Position numbers and translations under genes: made by a program. From Candidatus Falkowbacteria bacterium (lineage in GTDB: Bacteria > Patescibacteriota > Patescibacteriia > UBA11705 > JABHMO01), in NCBI GenBank assembly GCA_018674305.1, contig JABHAL010000010.1:89708-136974 (forward strand): a DNA stretch of 47,267 nucleotides. The letters run 5' to 3'. A model generated the notes under the pieces. That model was not told where the DNA came from and did no database searches. It was given only the letters and a program-made list of their open reading frames with translations. Shown piece by piece: positions 16,284-24,752 of this stretch (position 1 is the first letter of the stretch; each line of letters begins with the position of its first letter).

Positions 16284-16805
16284 CTAACGCAGACGAAGAA
16301 TTCTTTCAAAAGTTTCATCAAAATCTTCTTCTTCTCTTTCTAAATCTTCATCAATGTAATTAAGCAAAGCCTCCCTAACTTTTAAGGGATTCACATCTTC
16401 AAGTGGAATTGGCAAACTTTTCCGAACAGCTTTCCTGAAATCCAAGTATAAATACTTGATTGTTGGCGGTTCATAAACAATGGAGAAGCTTTTCAAAACC
16501 TTGTAGGAAAAAAATTGTGTATCCACTATAAGTCCATCCTCACCAACCACGACTGGAATCTTTCTAGCTGTTTGAAAATACTGGAAGATCACAATAAATC
16601 CACCGAGTAAAAGAATAAGTGCAAACAGAAAATTAGATGTCCAAACAGCATAAAACAAAAGTAAAGCTAGTATAACTGAAAACACAATATACCAGATTCT
16701 ACTTCTTTTCTGCTGTACAAATTCTGGAAAATCCCAACTAATATGAATATCACCAATATCGGCCGGCATCTTTGGAGTTGTTAAATCGATCAAAAACTTT
16801 TTCAT
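16284..16805 (-). CDS. Conserved-type two-helix membrane protein (unrecognised)
   Basis: The 173-residue protein has a short N-terminal cytoplasmic part containing WDFPEFVQQKRS. Two adjacent membrane helices follow (about residues 37-78: WYIVFSVILALLLFYAVW, then FLFALILLLGGFIVIFQYF). The remaining domain, about 90 residues, starts KIPVVVGEDGLIVDTQFFSY and looks like a PH-like or DUF5673-type beta fold followed by an acidic helix (LEREEEDFDETFERIL). Function is unknown. The gene stands alone between the tRNA fragment regions, with an AT-rich leader and no Shine-Dalgarno sequence. Confidence 0.75.
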   Translation of the reverse strand: MKKFLIDLTTPKMPADIGDIHISWDFPEFVQQKRSRIWYIVFSVILALLLFYAVWTSNFLFALILLLGGFIVIFQYFQTARKIPVVVGEDGLIVDTQFFSYKVLKSFSIVYEPPTIKYLYLDFRKAVRKSLPIPLEDVNPLKVREALLNYIDEDLEREEEDFDETFERILRLR

Positions 16806-16836
16806 ATTTTTATGTTAGTTTTTATTTTTGGCATTT

Positions 16837-16878
16837 GCCAGAGGTAGAGACAATTCATGAATTGTCTCTACCTCTGGC
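16837..16878. repeat. Perfect 42-bp palindrome abutting a tRNA-Ser fragment
   Basis: The left arm begins GCCAGAGGTAGAGACAATTC and the right arm is its exact reverse complement, with the centre between 16857 and 16858. In minus-strand reading it begins with the last bases (GCCA) of the tRNA-Ser 3' fragment, just as the palindrome beside tRNA-Arg begins at CCA. Confidence 0.95.
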
Positions 16879-16960
16879 GGAAGGGGTGGGATTCGCCCGG
16901 CATACGCCGGGCGCCCAGCGCATGCTGGGCGAACCCACAGAACTCTTCCATAGGTTTAGC
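16875..16960 (-). pseudogene. tRNA-Ser 3' fragment with a double palindrome in its T-loop
   Basis: Positions 16875-16895 are identical over 21 bp to the 3' end of the intact tRNA-Ser(UGA) at 17275-17295, exactly 400 bp away. Positions 16931-16960 match its T-arm and variable arm at about 22 of 29 bases. Between these blocks, inside the T-loop TTCGAA, sit two tandem hairpins (16896-16930) with arms CGCCCAGC/GCTGGGCG and CCCGGC/GCCGGG. The D-arm and anticodon arm are absent, so this is not a functional tRNA. Confidence 0.8.
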
Positions 16961-16975
16961 AAATATAAAGTACGT

Positions 16976-17251
16976 TTAAATTTCTATGCTTTCCTCTAAA
17001 ACTTCCTCAAAACTATCAAATCTTTTCCTGATATCCTTTCTTCCATCGCTACTCTTCAAAAACCGCTCTCTTTTTGATACTATCTTTTTCAAAAAGTATC
17101 CTTCATAGAACAAGATAATAAACGGCCTACGATGTTTAGTTGATTTCACTTTCCCTTGTTTATGTTCTTTCATTCTTCGAACTATATCATCCGTCTTTCC
17201 GACATAAAAACTCTTGTCCTTTTTACTTAACAAAACATAAACGAAAAACAT
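16976..17251 (-). CDS. Small GIY-YIG nuclease-like protein (copy 1)
   Basis: The 91-residue protein is a bare GIY-YIG domain of the UPF0213/YhbQ type. FVYVLL and FYVGKT provide the GIY/YIG-equivalent strands, followed by DIVRRMKEH with the catalytic-type Arg and a His, and a C-terminal KKIVSKRERFLKSSDGR helix. No DNA-binding extension is present. It sits in a 400-bp interval between the 3' end of an intact tRNA-Ser and a second copy of that 3' end. This layout resembles an element integrated at a tRNA 3' end. The family is clear; mobility is inferred. Confidence 0.88.
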   Translation of the reverse strand: MFFVYVLLSKKDKSFYVGKTDDIVRRMKEHKQGKVKSTKHRRPFIILFYEGYFLKKIVSKRERFLKSSDGRKDIRKRFDSFEEVLEESIEI

Positions 17252-17274
17252 ATCTTAAAATAATGATTTTTTCA

Positions 17275-17366
17275 TGGCGGAAGGGGTGGGATTCGAACCC
17301 ACGGAACCCTTTGACAGGTTCAACAGTTTTCAAGACTGCCGCCTTCAACCGCTCAGCCACCCTTCC
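17275..17366 (-). tRNA. tRNA-Ser (anticodon UGA)
   Basis: A 92-base class II tRNA with a long variable arm and encoded CCA. The acceptor stem pairs GGAAGGG with CCCTTCC. The anticodon loop CTTGAAA gives UGA. It lies 6 bp downstream of tRNA-Ser(GCU) on the same strand, so the two are probably co-transcribed. The GIY-YIG gene follows 23 bp after its 3' end. Confidence 0.96.
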
Positions 17367-17370
17367 ATGA

Positions 17371-17462
<92 letters not shown>

Positions 17463-17545
17463 GTAATAACAATCAATATTAAAAAGTTCAAAACCTCAAA
17501 CCAATACAGACATTATGTTAACACAAACTTAAGAACCTGTAAAGG

Positions 17546-18460
17546 TTAGACTCTAAGGTATTTCCCTATGGCGATTCCACTGCTGACAATGTTCAACAAG
17601 ATAACTGCAGCCAACTGAGCAAGAAAAATCTCTACAAAATTGGCTTTATAATAATCAATTAAACTAAAATTATAAGTTTCCAGAAAACCACCCAAATATG
17701 GCGTTAATGCAACGAAAATTCCATATAGAACTACAATCGTAATGATAATAGCAAACACCGCAAACAATATACTTTCCACTAAAAATGGGGCTCTAATAAA
17801 TGAATTACTAGCTCCAACTAAACGCATTACCGCTATTTCTTCTCGGTGAGTGTAAATTGTTACCCTGATGGCATTGAATACAATTAAAATTGCAATTACT
17901 GCAAATATGATTGTCAAAGACAAGCTGAATTTACTGACTTTATCACTCAACGAGCTAACTCGTGCAATAATTTTTTCATGATCTGTGTAATTCTGATATT
18001 TAATGACTTCTTGATTTTCTGCTGAATTAAGGATTGTTAATATCTTCTTGTAATCTTCTGTATTTTGAGCTCTAATAACTAAAGCATCTAATAGTGGATT
18101 CTCCTCAACTTCTTTTACTGCTTCCAAAATTGCGGAATCGTTCTTGTGTTTTTCTTTGAACTGAGCTAACGCCTGGTCCTTGGCAATGAAAACCGTTTCC
18201 TTGACCTCACTAATATTGCGTAGCTTTTCTTGAAAATTATCAATCACTGCTTGTGGAGTATCAGTTTTGAAAAATACACTTACATCAACTTTATCATGTA
18301 CTGAGTCAATAACACTATCAGAGACTGCATTTAATGAAATTAATATATTAACCGACAACAAAGCCAAGACTAAAACTGTAATTGTTACCAATGAAAGCCA
18401 AAAGTTACGCCAAAAATCTTGAAAAGCGAATTTTATAATTCTGAGAGAAGAATGCTTCAT
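17546..18460 (-). CDS. ftsX: Cell division permease-like protein FtsX
   Basis: FtsX is the membrane partner of FtsE. The FtsEX complex transmits ATP hydrolysis across the membrane to activate wall hydrolases at the septum. The 304-residue protein has the family topology: one helix at about 20-44, an extracytoplasmic domain to about 180, then three helices (about 183-205, 230-255, 275-298). The conserved stretch REEIAVMRLVGASNSFIRAPF joins TM2 and TM3. It follows ftsE by 63 bp. The upstream RlpA-like gene and the M15/NlpC-like proteins elsewhere in the window are possible wall-enzyme partners. Confidence 0.95.
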   Translation of the reverse strand: MKHSSLRIIKFAFQDFWRNFWLSLVTITVLVLALLSVNILISLNAVSDSVIDSVHDKVDVSVFFKTDTPQAVIDNFQEKLRNISEVKETVFIAKDQALAQFKEKHKNDSAILEAVKEVEENPLLDALVIRAQNTEDYKKILTILNSAENQEVIKYQNYTDHEKIIARVSSLSDKVSKFSLSLTIIFAVIAILIVFNAIRVTIYTHREEIAVMRLVGASNSFIRAPFLVESILFAVFAIIITIVVLYGIFVALTPYLGGFLETYNFSLIDYYKANFVEIFLAQLAAVILLNIVSSGIAIGKYLRV

Positions 18461-18523
18461 ATTTTATTTTTGTTTTTATCTAATAATTTTAAGATTCGAG
18501 GTCTCAACTACTATCATGGTAAA

Positions 18524-19204
18524 TTACAAAACGTACCGACCGACTTTTTGATCACTGACGACTTGCCCTTTATCCAAAACTATAACCCTCCGTTTAAGCA
18601 TATTCACAACATCACGATTATGCGTAACTAACAATACAGTTGTTCCCAATTCATTAATCTTTTTTAACAAATCAACAATCTCACGTGTATTTGTTAAATC
18701 CAAATTTCCGGTTGGCTCATCTGCTACCAATATTTTCGGACGATGAATTAAAGAACGAGCGATCCCGACCCTTTGCTGTTCTCCTCCTGACAATTGACGT
18801 GGATACATGTCTGACTTGTGAGCTAAGTTTACCACTTTTAATATTTGTGGAATTATTTTTTTTATTTTTTTGTGAGTTGCACCACAAGCTTCCAATGCAA
18901 AGGCAATGTTTTCAAAAACAGTTTTTTGCGGTAAAAGTTTATAATCCTGGAAGATTACACCAATCTGGCGTCGAAGTAGAGGAACTTCCTTGTGATGAAT
19001 GTTTGAAATATCCCAACCACTCAAACTGATTGAACCATTTGTTAGCCTTTCTTCCGCTGTCAAGAGCTTAACTACAGTAGTTTTACCACTACCACTTTGC
19101 CCAATAACGGAAACAAATTCGCCTGGCCGAATATGCAAACTAACACCTTTTAGCGCGTAAATATCTGGTTCGTAAAATTTAGTCACTTGACGCAACTTTA
19201 TCAT
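18524..19204 (-). CDS. ftsE: Cell division ATP-binding protein FtsE
   Basis: The ABC ATPase that energises FtsX. The 226-residue protein has Walker A GQSGSGKTT near 35, the signature LSGGEQQRVGIARSL near 138, Walker B ILVADEPTGNLD near 158 and H-loop LLVTHNRD near 193. The Q-loop sits in VIFQDYKLLPQKTVFENI, the FtsE-typical form. It starts 5 bp after the RlpA-like gene, with an AT-rich leader and no Shine-Dalgarno sequence. Confidence 0.96.
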   Translation of the reverse strand: MIKLRQVTKFYEPDIYALKGVSLHIRPGEFVSVIGQSGSGKTTVVKLLTAEERLTNGSISLSGWDISNIHHKEVPLLRRQIGVIFQDYKLLPQKTVFENIAFALEACGATHKKIKKIIPQILKVVNLAHKSDMYPRQLSGGEQQRVGIARSLIHRPKILVADEPTGNLDLTNTREIVDLLKKINELGTTVLLVTHNRDVVNMLKRRVIVLDKGQVVSDQKVGRYVL

Positions 19205-19209
19205 AATTT

Positions 19210-19959
19210 TTATTTTATTTTTGTTACTAAAATATTATGTAATACTCCCCAACTAAGCTTTCCTAACTGCTGAAACGCAACCTTGTCTAAATCAATAACC
19301 CTTTCAGGGAAAATACTACGATCCGGACCATAATCATTAATGGTTACAATAATTTCTTTTTGGGTATCCAAATCTTTTACTTTTAACTTACTCCCCTTAG
19401 GATAATCAGGTGAGGCAGCACACAAACAATCTTTGTAACCATACCAGGAAGCATCACCTATCTGAATAATCTCTTCATGTTCTAGAACAACCATCTTTGC
19501 GTAGGGTAAATGAAGAACTGATTTCATAATTTCCCGATCTCCCACTTCAGACGGTAATTCAACCCATTCACTAATCACACCGTTCCAAAAAAATATTTGC
19601 TTCAACATCTTAGTCTCTTCGAATGTTTTAATACGAATCAATAATGGCTTTTCATTTTGAAATGCTTGTTTGTTAAAAATATCAAACTCATAAACGTCAC
19701 TAACCGGTTGCCACTCCTCTGGATAAGTAAAATCATCTTTATTGTATTGTTTAACAACAACCCTAGTTTCCTCAGCTAGAACTTCTGGATAAATTCCTAA
19801 ACGAAAATTCTCATCTTCGCTAACGACTGTATATCCCTTAATAATAGTTGGTTGATCAATATTAATGTCAGTGATAAAAGTAGTTGCGCCAACTTGACCA
19901 AAGGGAATTAGCAACCCAACGACCAGAAAACAAAAGACTACAAATTGAACCTTACTCAT
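19210..19959 (-). CDS. RlpA-like double-psi beta-barrel secreted protein
   Basis: The 249-residue product has a signal peptide (about 1-25), a beta-rich middle domain of unknown type (30-155) and a C-terminal RlpA-like barrel (about 165-245). The barrel has GDASWYGYKDCLCAASPDYP, VTINDYGPDRSIFPERVIDL and a final WGVLHNILV strand. RlpA-family proteins bind or cleave glycan strands at septa. The catalytic-type Asp is present in INDYGP and IDL. Its position just upstream of ftsE-ftsX supports a role in daughter-cell separation, which is inferred. Confidence 0.85.
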   Translation of the reverse strand: MSKVQFVVFCFLVVGLLIPFGQVGATTFITDINIDQPTIIKGYTVVSEDENFRLGIYPEVLAEETRVVVKQYNKDDFTYPEEWQPVSDVYEFDIFNKQAFQNEKPLLIRIKTFEETKMLKQIFFWNGVISEWVELPSEVGDREIMKSVLHLPYAKMVVLEHEEIIQIGDASWYGYKDCLCAASPDYPKGSKLKVKDLDTQKEIIVTINDYGPDRSIFPERVIDLDKVAFQQLGKLSWGVLHNILVTKIK

Positions 19960-19964
19960 AAAAA

Positions 19965-21065
19965 TTATTTTTCGTCTAATGCGACAAACTTATATATTCG
20001 TGCCTTTTCTCTATATTCACTCAAATAATCATCATACCCCTTAAATGCAATTAGAATATGCTTAGCTTCGACCTCTTCTTCAACTTCAATACCTTCTTCA
20101 TTTTCAGCCCCTTCTTCCGGAACCATACGATTAACTAATTTAATGATGTGAAAACCAAAATCAGTTTGGACTAAATCACTAATCTGTCCAGGCTCTAAAG
20201 AAAAAACAGCGTCTTCAAATTCAGTCACCATAACTCCACGAGGGAAAAACCCTAAATCACCACCATCCTGAGCTGAACCGGGGTCATCACTATACTCCTT
20301 CGCCAATTCCTCAAAAGTCTTATCTCCCTTTTCTACTTCTTTTAGAACTTTTTCTGCCGCTACTCTTGACTGCTTAACCGCTCTATCAGACGTAGACATT
20401 TTTTCAATCAATTTTGCTCGTAAGGCTTCTGGATAAAGGATCCGCTCAGAAAATGTTTCCATATCCCAACCAAAAAAATCATCAACATTTTGAGCCAGCT
20501 TCTCAGCACTACCCACTTCCTCATATAAAGCATCTAAGTTTAATTGTATGTCTTCCTGTGTGGCCTTAACATCATAGCCCTTGGCCATTTTTTCAAGTAT
20601 TTTCTCCATTATCATCTTTTCTAAAACCTCTTTTTCTACTGCACTCTGATCAACTTCGCCAAAACGCTTTATATTAAAATTCGAAACTCCCTTAACCTCA
20701 AATTGCCAATCAGATAATTTGATAATTGAACCGTCAACTATTGCAGCTGGATAGGGCAGAGATTTTGTTAATGCACTTACAAAGCCATTATCCCAATTAT
20801 ATTTGTATGCACCTAGGCCAACAATAGCAAAAAAGCAAAATACTACTATCAGAATGCTAACAATGATAATGACAACACTTTTATTTGGTCTACGAATTAA
20901 TTTTTTTATTTTTTGAAATAAAGTCACAACTTTATTAAGGTTATTCTTTTCTTCCCCCCCACCAGCCTTTACTGAAGATTCTTCTTGTGTAGATGCGTTA
21001 GAAGACTCGTTGACTGATCCGTCATTTCTAATTTCAGGAAAGGAAGGTCTTTGTGTAGGTTCCAT
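19965..21065 (-). CDS. Membrane-anchored PpiC-type peptidyl-prolyl isomerase
   Basis: The 366-residue protein has a disordered N-terminus, one membrane helix (about 64-88, [20 protein letters not shown]), a SurA/PrsA-like helical segment (110-225) and a parvulin domain (about 230-345). The parvulin hallmarks are [30 protein letters not shown] and [20 protein letters not shown]. It probably folds exported proteins such as the surface proteins encoded nearby. A second short repeat of the parvulin-like end ([10 protein letters not shown]) is followed by a truncated tail. Confidence 0.88.
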   Translation of the reverse strand: MEPTQRPSFPEIRNDGSVNESSNASTQEESSVKAGGGEEKNNLNKVVTLFQKIKKLIRRPNKSVVIIIVSILIVVFCFFAIVGLGAYKYNWDNGFVSALTKSLPYPAAIVDGSIIKLSDWQFEVKGVSNFNIKRFGEVDQSAVEKEVLEKMIMEKILEKMAKGYDVKATQEDIQLNLDALYEEVGSAEKLAQNVDDFFGWDMETFSERILYPEALRAKLIEKMSTSDRAVKQSRVAAEKVLKEVEKGDKTFEELAKEYSDDPGSAQDGGDLGFFPRGVMVTEFEDAVFSLEPGQISDLVQTDFGFHIIKLVNRMVPEEGAENEEGIEVEEEVEAKHILIAFKGYDDYLSEYREKARIYKFVALDEK

Positions 21066-21104
21066 AGTAAACTTTAATTTAATTATTAAATATAAAGACA
21101 GTGT

Positions 21105-21515
21105 TTAACTAAAGAAATACTGCCACCAAGCAAATAAGTTGACTTGCTTATTGTTGGTCTTATTATTATTTTCATTTGAATTAATTTCATCAGCTATTGA
21201 TGCCTCGGCTATCTTATTGACCGGAATAATAACTACCTGCTCTTTTGGCTTTTTCAGATTAAATTTCATTCTGGCTTCCTGCTCAACAAAAAACTCGCTA
21301 CCATAAGCATCAATCGAACTTAAAAAGTTCTTTTTCTTTAATTTTAGCTTTTCTAGTTCATTTTCAAGTTGGCTGATCTCCCTATCCAGTTCAACTCGCT
21401 TTACATATTCTCGAACAATCCCCAAAACAAAGATTACTGAAACAACAATCATCAATACTACAAAAAACCGAGAGAAAAAGCTCTGTTTTCTTTTTTCTTT
21501 CAACTTCCTTCTCAT
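21105..21515 (-). CDS. FtsB/DivIC-like septum protein
   Basis: The 136-residue bitopic protein has a basic start, one helix (about 14-36), a coiled coil (VELDREISQLENELEKLKLK, 44-65) and the family ending VEQEARMKFNLKKPKEQVVI. FtsB/DivIC bridges FtsL and FtsQ in the divisome. The gene has its own promoter candidate upstream and precedes ppiC by 39 bp. Assignment is by topology and motif; FtsL-type alternatives are less likely because of the ARMKF-LKKP ending. Confidence 0.82.
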   Translation of the reverse strand: MRRKLKEKRKQSFFSRFFVVLMIVVSVIFVLGIVREYVKRVELDREISQLENELEKLKLKKKNFLSSIDAYGSEFFVEQEARMKFNLKKPKEQVVIIPVNKIAEASIADEINSNENNNKTNNKQVNLFAWWQYFFS

Positions 21516-21610
21516 ATATTGAAATCTCTGATAAACATAGTTTCGTCACGAAATTCTCAAATTTTAAACAAAACTGCATCAGAAAATATGATTAGCAGAG
21601 GTTCCTTATA

Positions 21611-21639
21611 ATTATATCACAATTGATTTTTATTTTGAA
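21611..21639 (-). promoter_or_regulatory. Internal promoter candidate before the FtsB-like gene
   Basis: Minus-strand TTCAAA (21634-21639), 17-bp spacer and TATAAT (21611-21616) with an extended -10 (TGATATAAT). It overlaps the 3' end of the PH-domain gene and leaves a leader of about 90 bases before the FtsB-like ATG. Confidence 0.5.
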
Positions 21640-22267
21640 GTTCGGTTTGCGGTGAGCTTTTTCTCAATTCCTCTTTAACTTGTCGAAATATTCTAATTTT
21701 ATCAGATCGCTTTAAAAGTTGGATTTCAGCCATAATCAACCCCACTGGATCAGTACATTCACTTCCTACACTAAACTGCTCTGATTTATGTAAATACTCA
21801 CTAATCAATGACTGCAATTTTAATGGTTTACTAATTTTATATAACTCAACAGGCCCAACGTCTTCTTTTAAAATAAGTTTAAGATTTCCATAACGGAAAA
21901 TTGTTGGCCCCAAACCTCTAATTACAGCATTTGCCTGTTTAATCTTAGAATATGGGAACTCATTTATAAAACGTTCAAAAAATCCAACTTGTTCATAGTC
22001 AATAACTCTCTGATTAGTGATAACAAATCGGTTTTTCCGATACAAAAATATTAATCTCAAAATATAAAAAACAACGGATACAATAATTCCCAAAAATAAT
22101 ATTGCGCCCCACCATCCTTGCAAAAACAAATAATACATCAAGAAAAAATTCAATACTAAAATCAAAAAACAGATAATTAAGTGTGGGATAATTACTATTG
22201 GGTGGTGGTAAACGACCTGTACAATTTTTTCCTTTTCTCTTAATTGTACATCTTGTTCTTTTGTCAT
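21617..22267 (-). CDS. Bacterial PH-domain (bPH2) membrane protein
   Basis: The 216-residue protein has two adjacent membrane helices (about 25-72) and a PH-like domain beginning RFVITNQRVIDYEQVGFF, with FPYSKIKQANAVIRGLGPTI and FRYGNLKLIL, the usual bPH2 (YdbS-like) signature. The C-terminal 60 residues are charged. Function in this family is mostly unknown; some members protect against envelope stress or toxic products. Its stop nearly touches the following promoter, and it starts 1 bp after the murG stop. Confidence 0.82.
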   Translation of the reverse strand: MTKEQDVQLREKEKIVQVVYHHPIVIIPHLIICFLILVLNFFLMYYLFLQGWWGAILFLGIIVSVVFYILRLIFLYRKNRFVITNQRVIDYEQVGFFERFINEFPYSKIKQANAVIRGLGPTIFRYGNLKLILKEDVGPVELYKISKPLKLQSLISEYLHKSEQFSVGSECTDPVGLIMAEIQLLKRSDKIRIFRQVKEELRKSSPQTELQNKNQL

Positions 22268-22268
22268 A

Positions 22269-23360
22269 TTATTTCTTCTTTTTTATAAGTGAAGTTATAA
22301 ATTCCACATATTTTTCATTGGCCCCTTCCAGCATAACACTACCTAAATTATGTTGTAATCTCTGCAAACTATTAGGGTTGCTCAATAAACCTACGAGAAT
22401 TGTAACCATTTGATCAGCTGTGATTGTTTTTTGATCCATTAAAATTACGGCATTTTTGCTGTCAAAAAATCGCGCGTTTTCTTCCTGTTGATTATCAGGT
22501 ATAGGCACCAAAAGCATTGCCTTTCGTAGAGCCGTCAATTCAGTTAAAGTTGACATACCTGCCCGACAAACAGTCAAATCTGCTGCTGCATAAGCATGCA
22601 CTAAATCTTTGTATAAATAGCCAATTGAGTGATATCTATTAGCTTTCTCCCCAAATTTTTCTTTATCTACCCACTCAATTTCCTGCCCTTTACCAGTGAT
22701 ATGAATAATTTGGCAAATGTTAACCAGTTCAGGCACAGCTTCAAAAATTAACTTATTTAACTTAGTAGCGCCCAAACTACCACCCATTATTAACAAAGTT
22801 GGCAAATCGGGCTGTAAATTAAATAACTGCATTGCTTTTTCTTTGCTGCCAGAAAAAATTTCCTGACGTACAGGATTACCCGTCAATTGAGTTTTAGTTG
22901 AACTAAAATCCTTAACCGATTTTTCAAAAGTAGCGGTGACTTTACTAGAGAATGGTGCCATTATACGATTTGCTAAACCGACCTTGAAGTCTTGTTGATG
23001 AATTACAGTTTTTTTCTTTAATAACCAGCCTGCCAAAACAACTGGCACGCACACAAAACTACCCGCTGATAAAATTATATCTGGCTTAAATTTGATAATA
23101 ATTTTCAAGGACTGAAACCATCCTACAAGAAATTGAAAAGGTACCAAGAAATTCCAACCAGAAAAATAACGTCTCAGTTTGGCTGATTTTATTGCTTTAT
23201 AAGGAATGTTTTGTTTATCAATGATGTTTTTTTCAATACCAGTCTCAGTTCCAACCCAAAGATAGTCAGCTTGTATTTTCTGCTTTTCTAATTCTTGTTT
23301 AATGGCAATCAAGGGACTGACTGAACCGATTGTCCCTCCGCCTGTTAAAATTATTTTCAT
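22269..23360 (-). CDS. murG: MurG-like UDP-GlcNAc:lipid I glycosyltransferase
   Basis: MurG makes lipid II on the inner face of the membrane. The 363-residue protein is of normal length. It has the N-terminal loop TGGGTIGSVSPL, the middle GGSLGATKLNKLI and the donor-site region CRAGMSTLTELTALRKAMLLVP, then PDNQQEENARFF near 275. In the well-studied enzymes the first loop reads GGTGGH; here the His position is Ser. Related enzymes of this lineage may share that change. The operon places wall synthesis with division genes downstream and secretion genes upstream. Confidence 0.9.
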   Translation of the reverse strand: MKIILTGGGTIGSVSPLIAIKQELEKQKIQADYLWVGTETGIEKNIIDKQNIPYKAIKSAKLRRYFSGWNFLVPFQFLVGWFQSLKIIIKFKPDIILSAGSFVCVPVVLAGWLLKKKTVIHQQDFKVGLANRIMAPFSSKVTATFEKSVKDFSSTKTQLTGNPVRQEIFSGSKEKAMQLFNLQPDLPTLLIMGGSLGATKLNKLIFEAVPELVNICQIIHITGKGQEIEWVDKEKFGEKANRYHSIGYLYKDLVHAYAAADLTVCRAGMSTLTELTALRKAMLLVPIPDNQQEENARFFDSKNAVILMDQKTITADQMVTILVGLLSNPNSLQRLQHNLGSVMLEGANEKYVEFITSLIKKKK

Positions 23361-23414
23361 ATATTATTGAAGGTAATTGATTTTTACGTGCTACATGATT
23401 CATGATATGTGTTT

Positions 23415-24131
23415 TTACCCATGACAAACCGCTGAACAGACAACTTTTTTAATTCCAGCAGCTTTACATGTTTTAGCAATTTCACTAAAAGTGGCGCCTG
23501 TTGTTAATACGTCATCAATTAATATTACTTGCTCAGGAATAACTTGACGTATATTTATTCTAAAGGCATTTTGTAAATTTTGCAACCTTTGTTGTCGGTT
23601 CAGTTTAGCTTGATGTAATGTGTTCTCCTGTCGCTGAACGAGTTCCTGTTCTAACTGGCAATTATATTTAACCCTCAACTGTTTAGCCAGCTCTGAGGCC
23701 TGATTAAAACCTCGTTCAGCTAAGCGTATTTTATGCAAGGGTACGGGCACTAGCTTTTGAGCATAAAAAACTGAATTTAAACCTTGCTTTTGAATTTGCT
23801 TAATTAGAAGTTGACCTAATAGCTTTTTCAACTCCTCTAAATAATTATATTTGAACTGTTCGACTAATTGACCCGCGATATTATTAGTATAAGTACAAGC
23901 AATTACTATCTGATCTATAGATGTCTGCTCCTGACACTCAGGACAAATACCTACTTCATACTGCCCGCTATTACAAATAAAACAAGGAAACTGCTCAAAT
24001 AGTTCAATTTTAGCAAAACAGGCGGAGCATAAATACTCCCCCTCTTTTTGACAATTCAAACACTCCTTAGGAAAAACATAATCTAATGCCTCTGCCCAAA
24101 GAGTTTTAAGTCGAGAGCTTATACTAAACAT
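23415..24131 (-). CDS. ComF-family phosphoribosyltransferase-like protein
   Basis: The 238-residue protein has an N-terminal zinc-finger-like part (CLNCQKEGEYLCSACF, CFICNSGQYEVGICPECQ) and a C-terminal phosphoribosyltransferase domain with the PRPP loop VILIDDVLTTGATF near 200. ComF proteins take part in DNA uptake in competent bacteria, probably on the cytoplasmic side. It lies directly after the secretion-machine genes (6 bp after the VirB8-like candidate). This hints at DNA import by the machine; no comEA or comEC is in the window, so that is inference. Confidence 0.9.
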   Translation of the reverse strand: MFSISSRLKTLWAEALDYVFPKECLNCQKEGEYLCSACFAKIELFEQFPCFICNSGQYEVGICPECQEQTSIDQIVIACTYTNNIAGQLVEQFKYNYLEELKKLLGQLLIKQIQKQGLNSVFYAQKLVPVPLHKIRLAERGFNQASELAKQLRVKYNCQLEQELVQRQENTLHQAKLNRQQRLQNLQNAFRINIRQVIPEQVILIDDVLTTGATFSEIAKTCKAAGIKKVVCSAVCHG

Positions 24132-24137
24132 ATGAGC

Positions 24138-24725
24138 CTAATCCTGGTCTCGCCAGAAAGCTCCATCAATCGCCCACTCTCCATCTTGTTTAACTAATTC
24201 TAATACAATATCCTGGTTAAATGTCTGACTACTATTATCAGTTTTTTCCAGACGTTGTGTTTTTACTATTATTTCTACGAAATTCTCTTCTTCAACGCTA
24301 ATTTCTACTACCGGAGCAGAAGTTTTTATACTATAAAAATAACCTTTTGGATCATGCTCTTTTTTTAACTGTGGAAGATAAGTATTTTTTACCCAACTAG
24401 CCATAGACTGAGTCATTATTGAAGCCAATTCCTCAAAACCTGCATATTCCGATTGATTAGAATAAGAACCAAATCTCTCCACAAAGGTAGTTGCCACAGC
24501 TCTAACCGAGACAGCCAATTTTTCTTGGTCACTAGGAAGTGTCACAATTATATTATTGGTATCAGCATCTTCTTGTCCAATAATGGTCTCGACTGGTGTT
24601 ATTTCATTATCAGCTTTTTCCTGTTCGACACGTTTAACTTCAGACATTACAAAAAATATAATTATCAAGGCAATTACTAAGATTCCCGCTCCTGCAATTA
24701 AAATGACTTTTTTTCTTTGTTCCAT
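24138..24725 (-). CDS. Single-helix membrane protein, possible VirB8/TcpC-like subunit
   Basis: The 195-residue protein has one N-terminal helix (about 7-28) and an extracytoplasmic domain. The segment VRAVATTFVERFGSYSNQ, followed by alternating strands and a final VKQDGEWAIDGAFWRDQD, resembles the NTF2-like domain of VirB8/TcpC subunits. I assign this from topology and position (28 bp after the virB4 C-terminal gene), not from a clear signature. If right, it is the periplasmic-type scaffold of the secretion complex. Confidence 0.55.
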   Translation of the reverse strand: MEQRKKVILIAGAGILVIALIIIFFVMSEVKRVEQEKADNEITPVETIIGQEDADTNNIIVTLPSDQEKLAVSVRAVATTFVERFGSYSNQSEYAGFEELASIMTQSMASWVKNTYLPQLKKEHDPKGYFYSIKTSAPVVEISVEEENFVEIIVKTQRLEKTDNSSQTFNQDIVLELVKQDGEWAIDGAFWRDQD

Positions 24726-24752
24726 AATATTTATACTTAATTTATAATCTAT

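Noticed and set aside
17463-17545. Terminator after ftsX
   Set aside because: Only a 5-bp stem (AACCT/AGGTT) followed by a weak T-run; too little to call.
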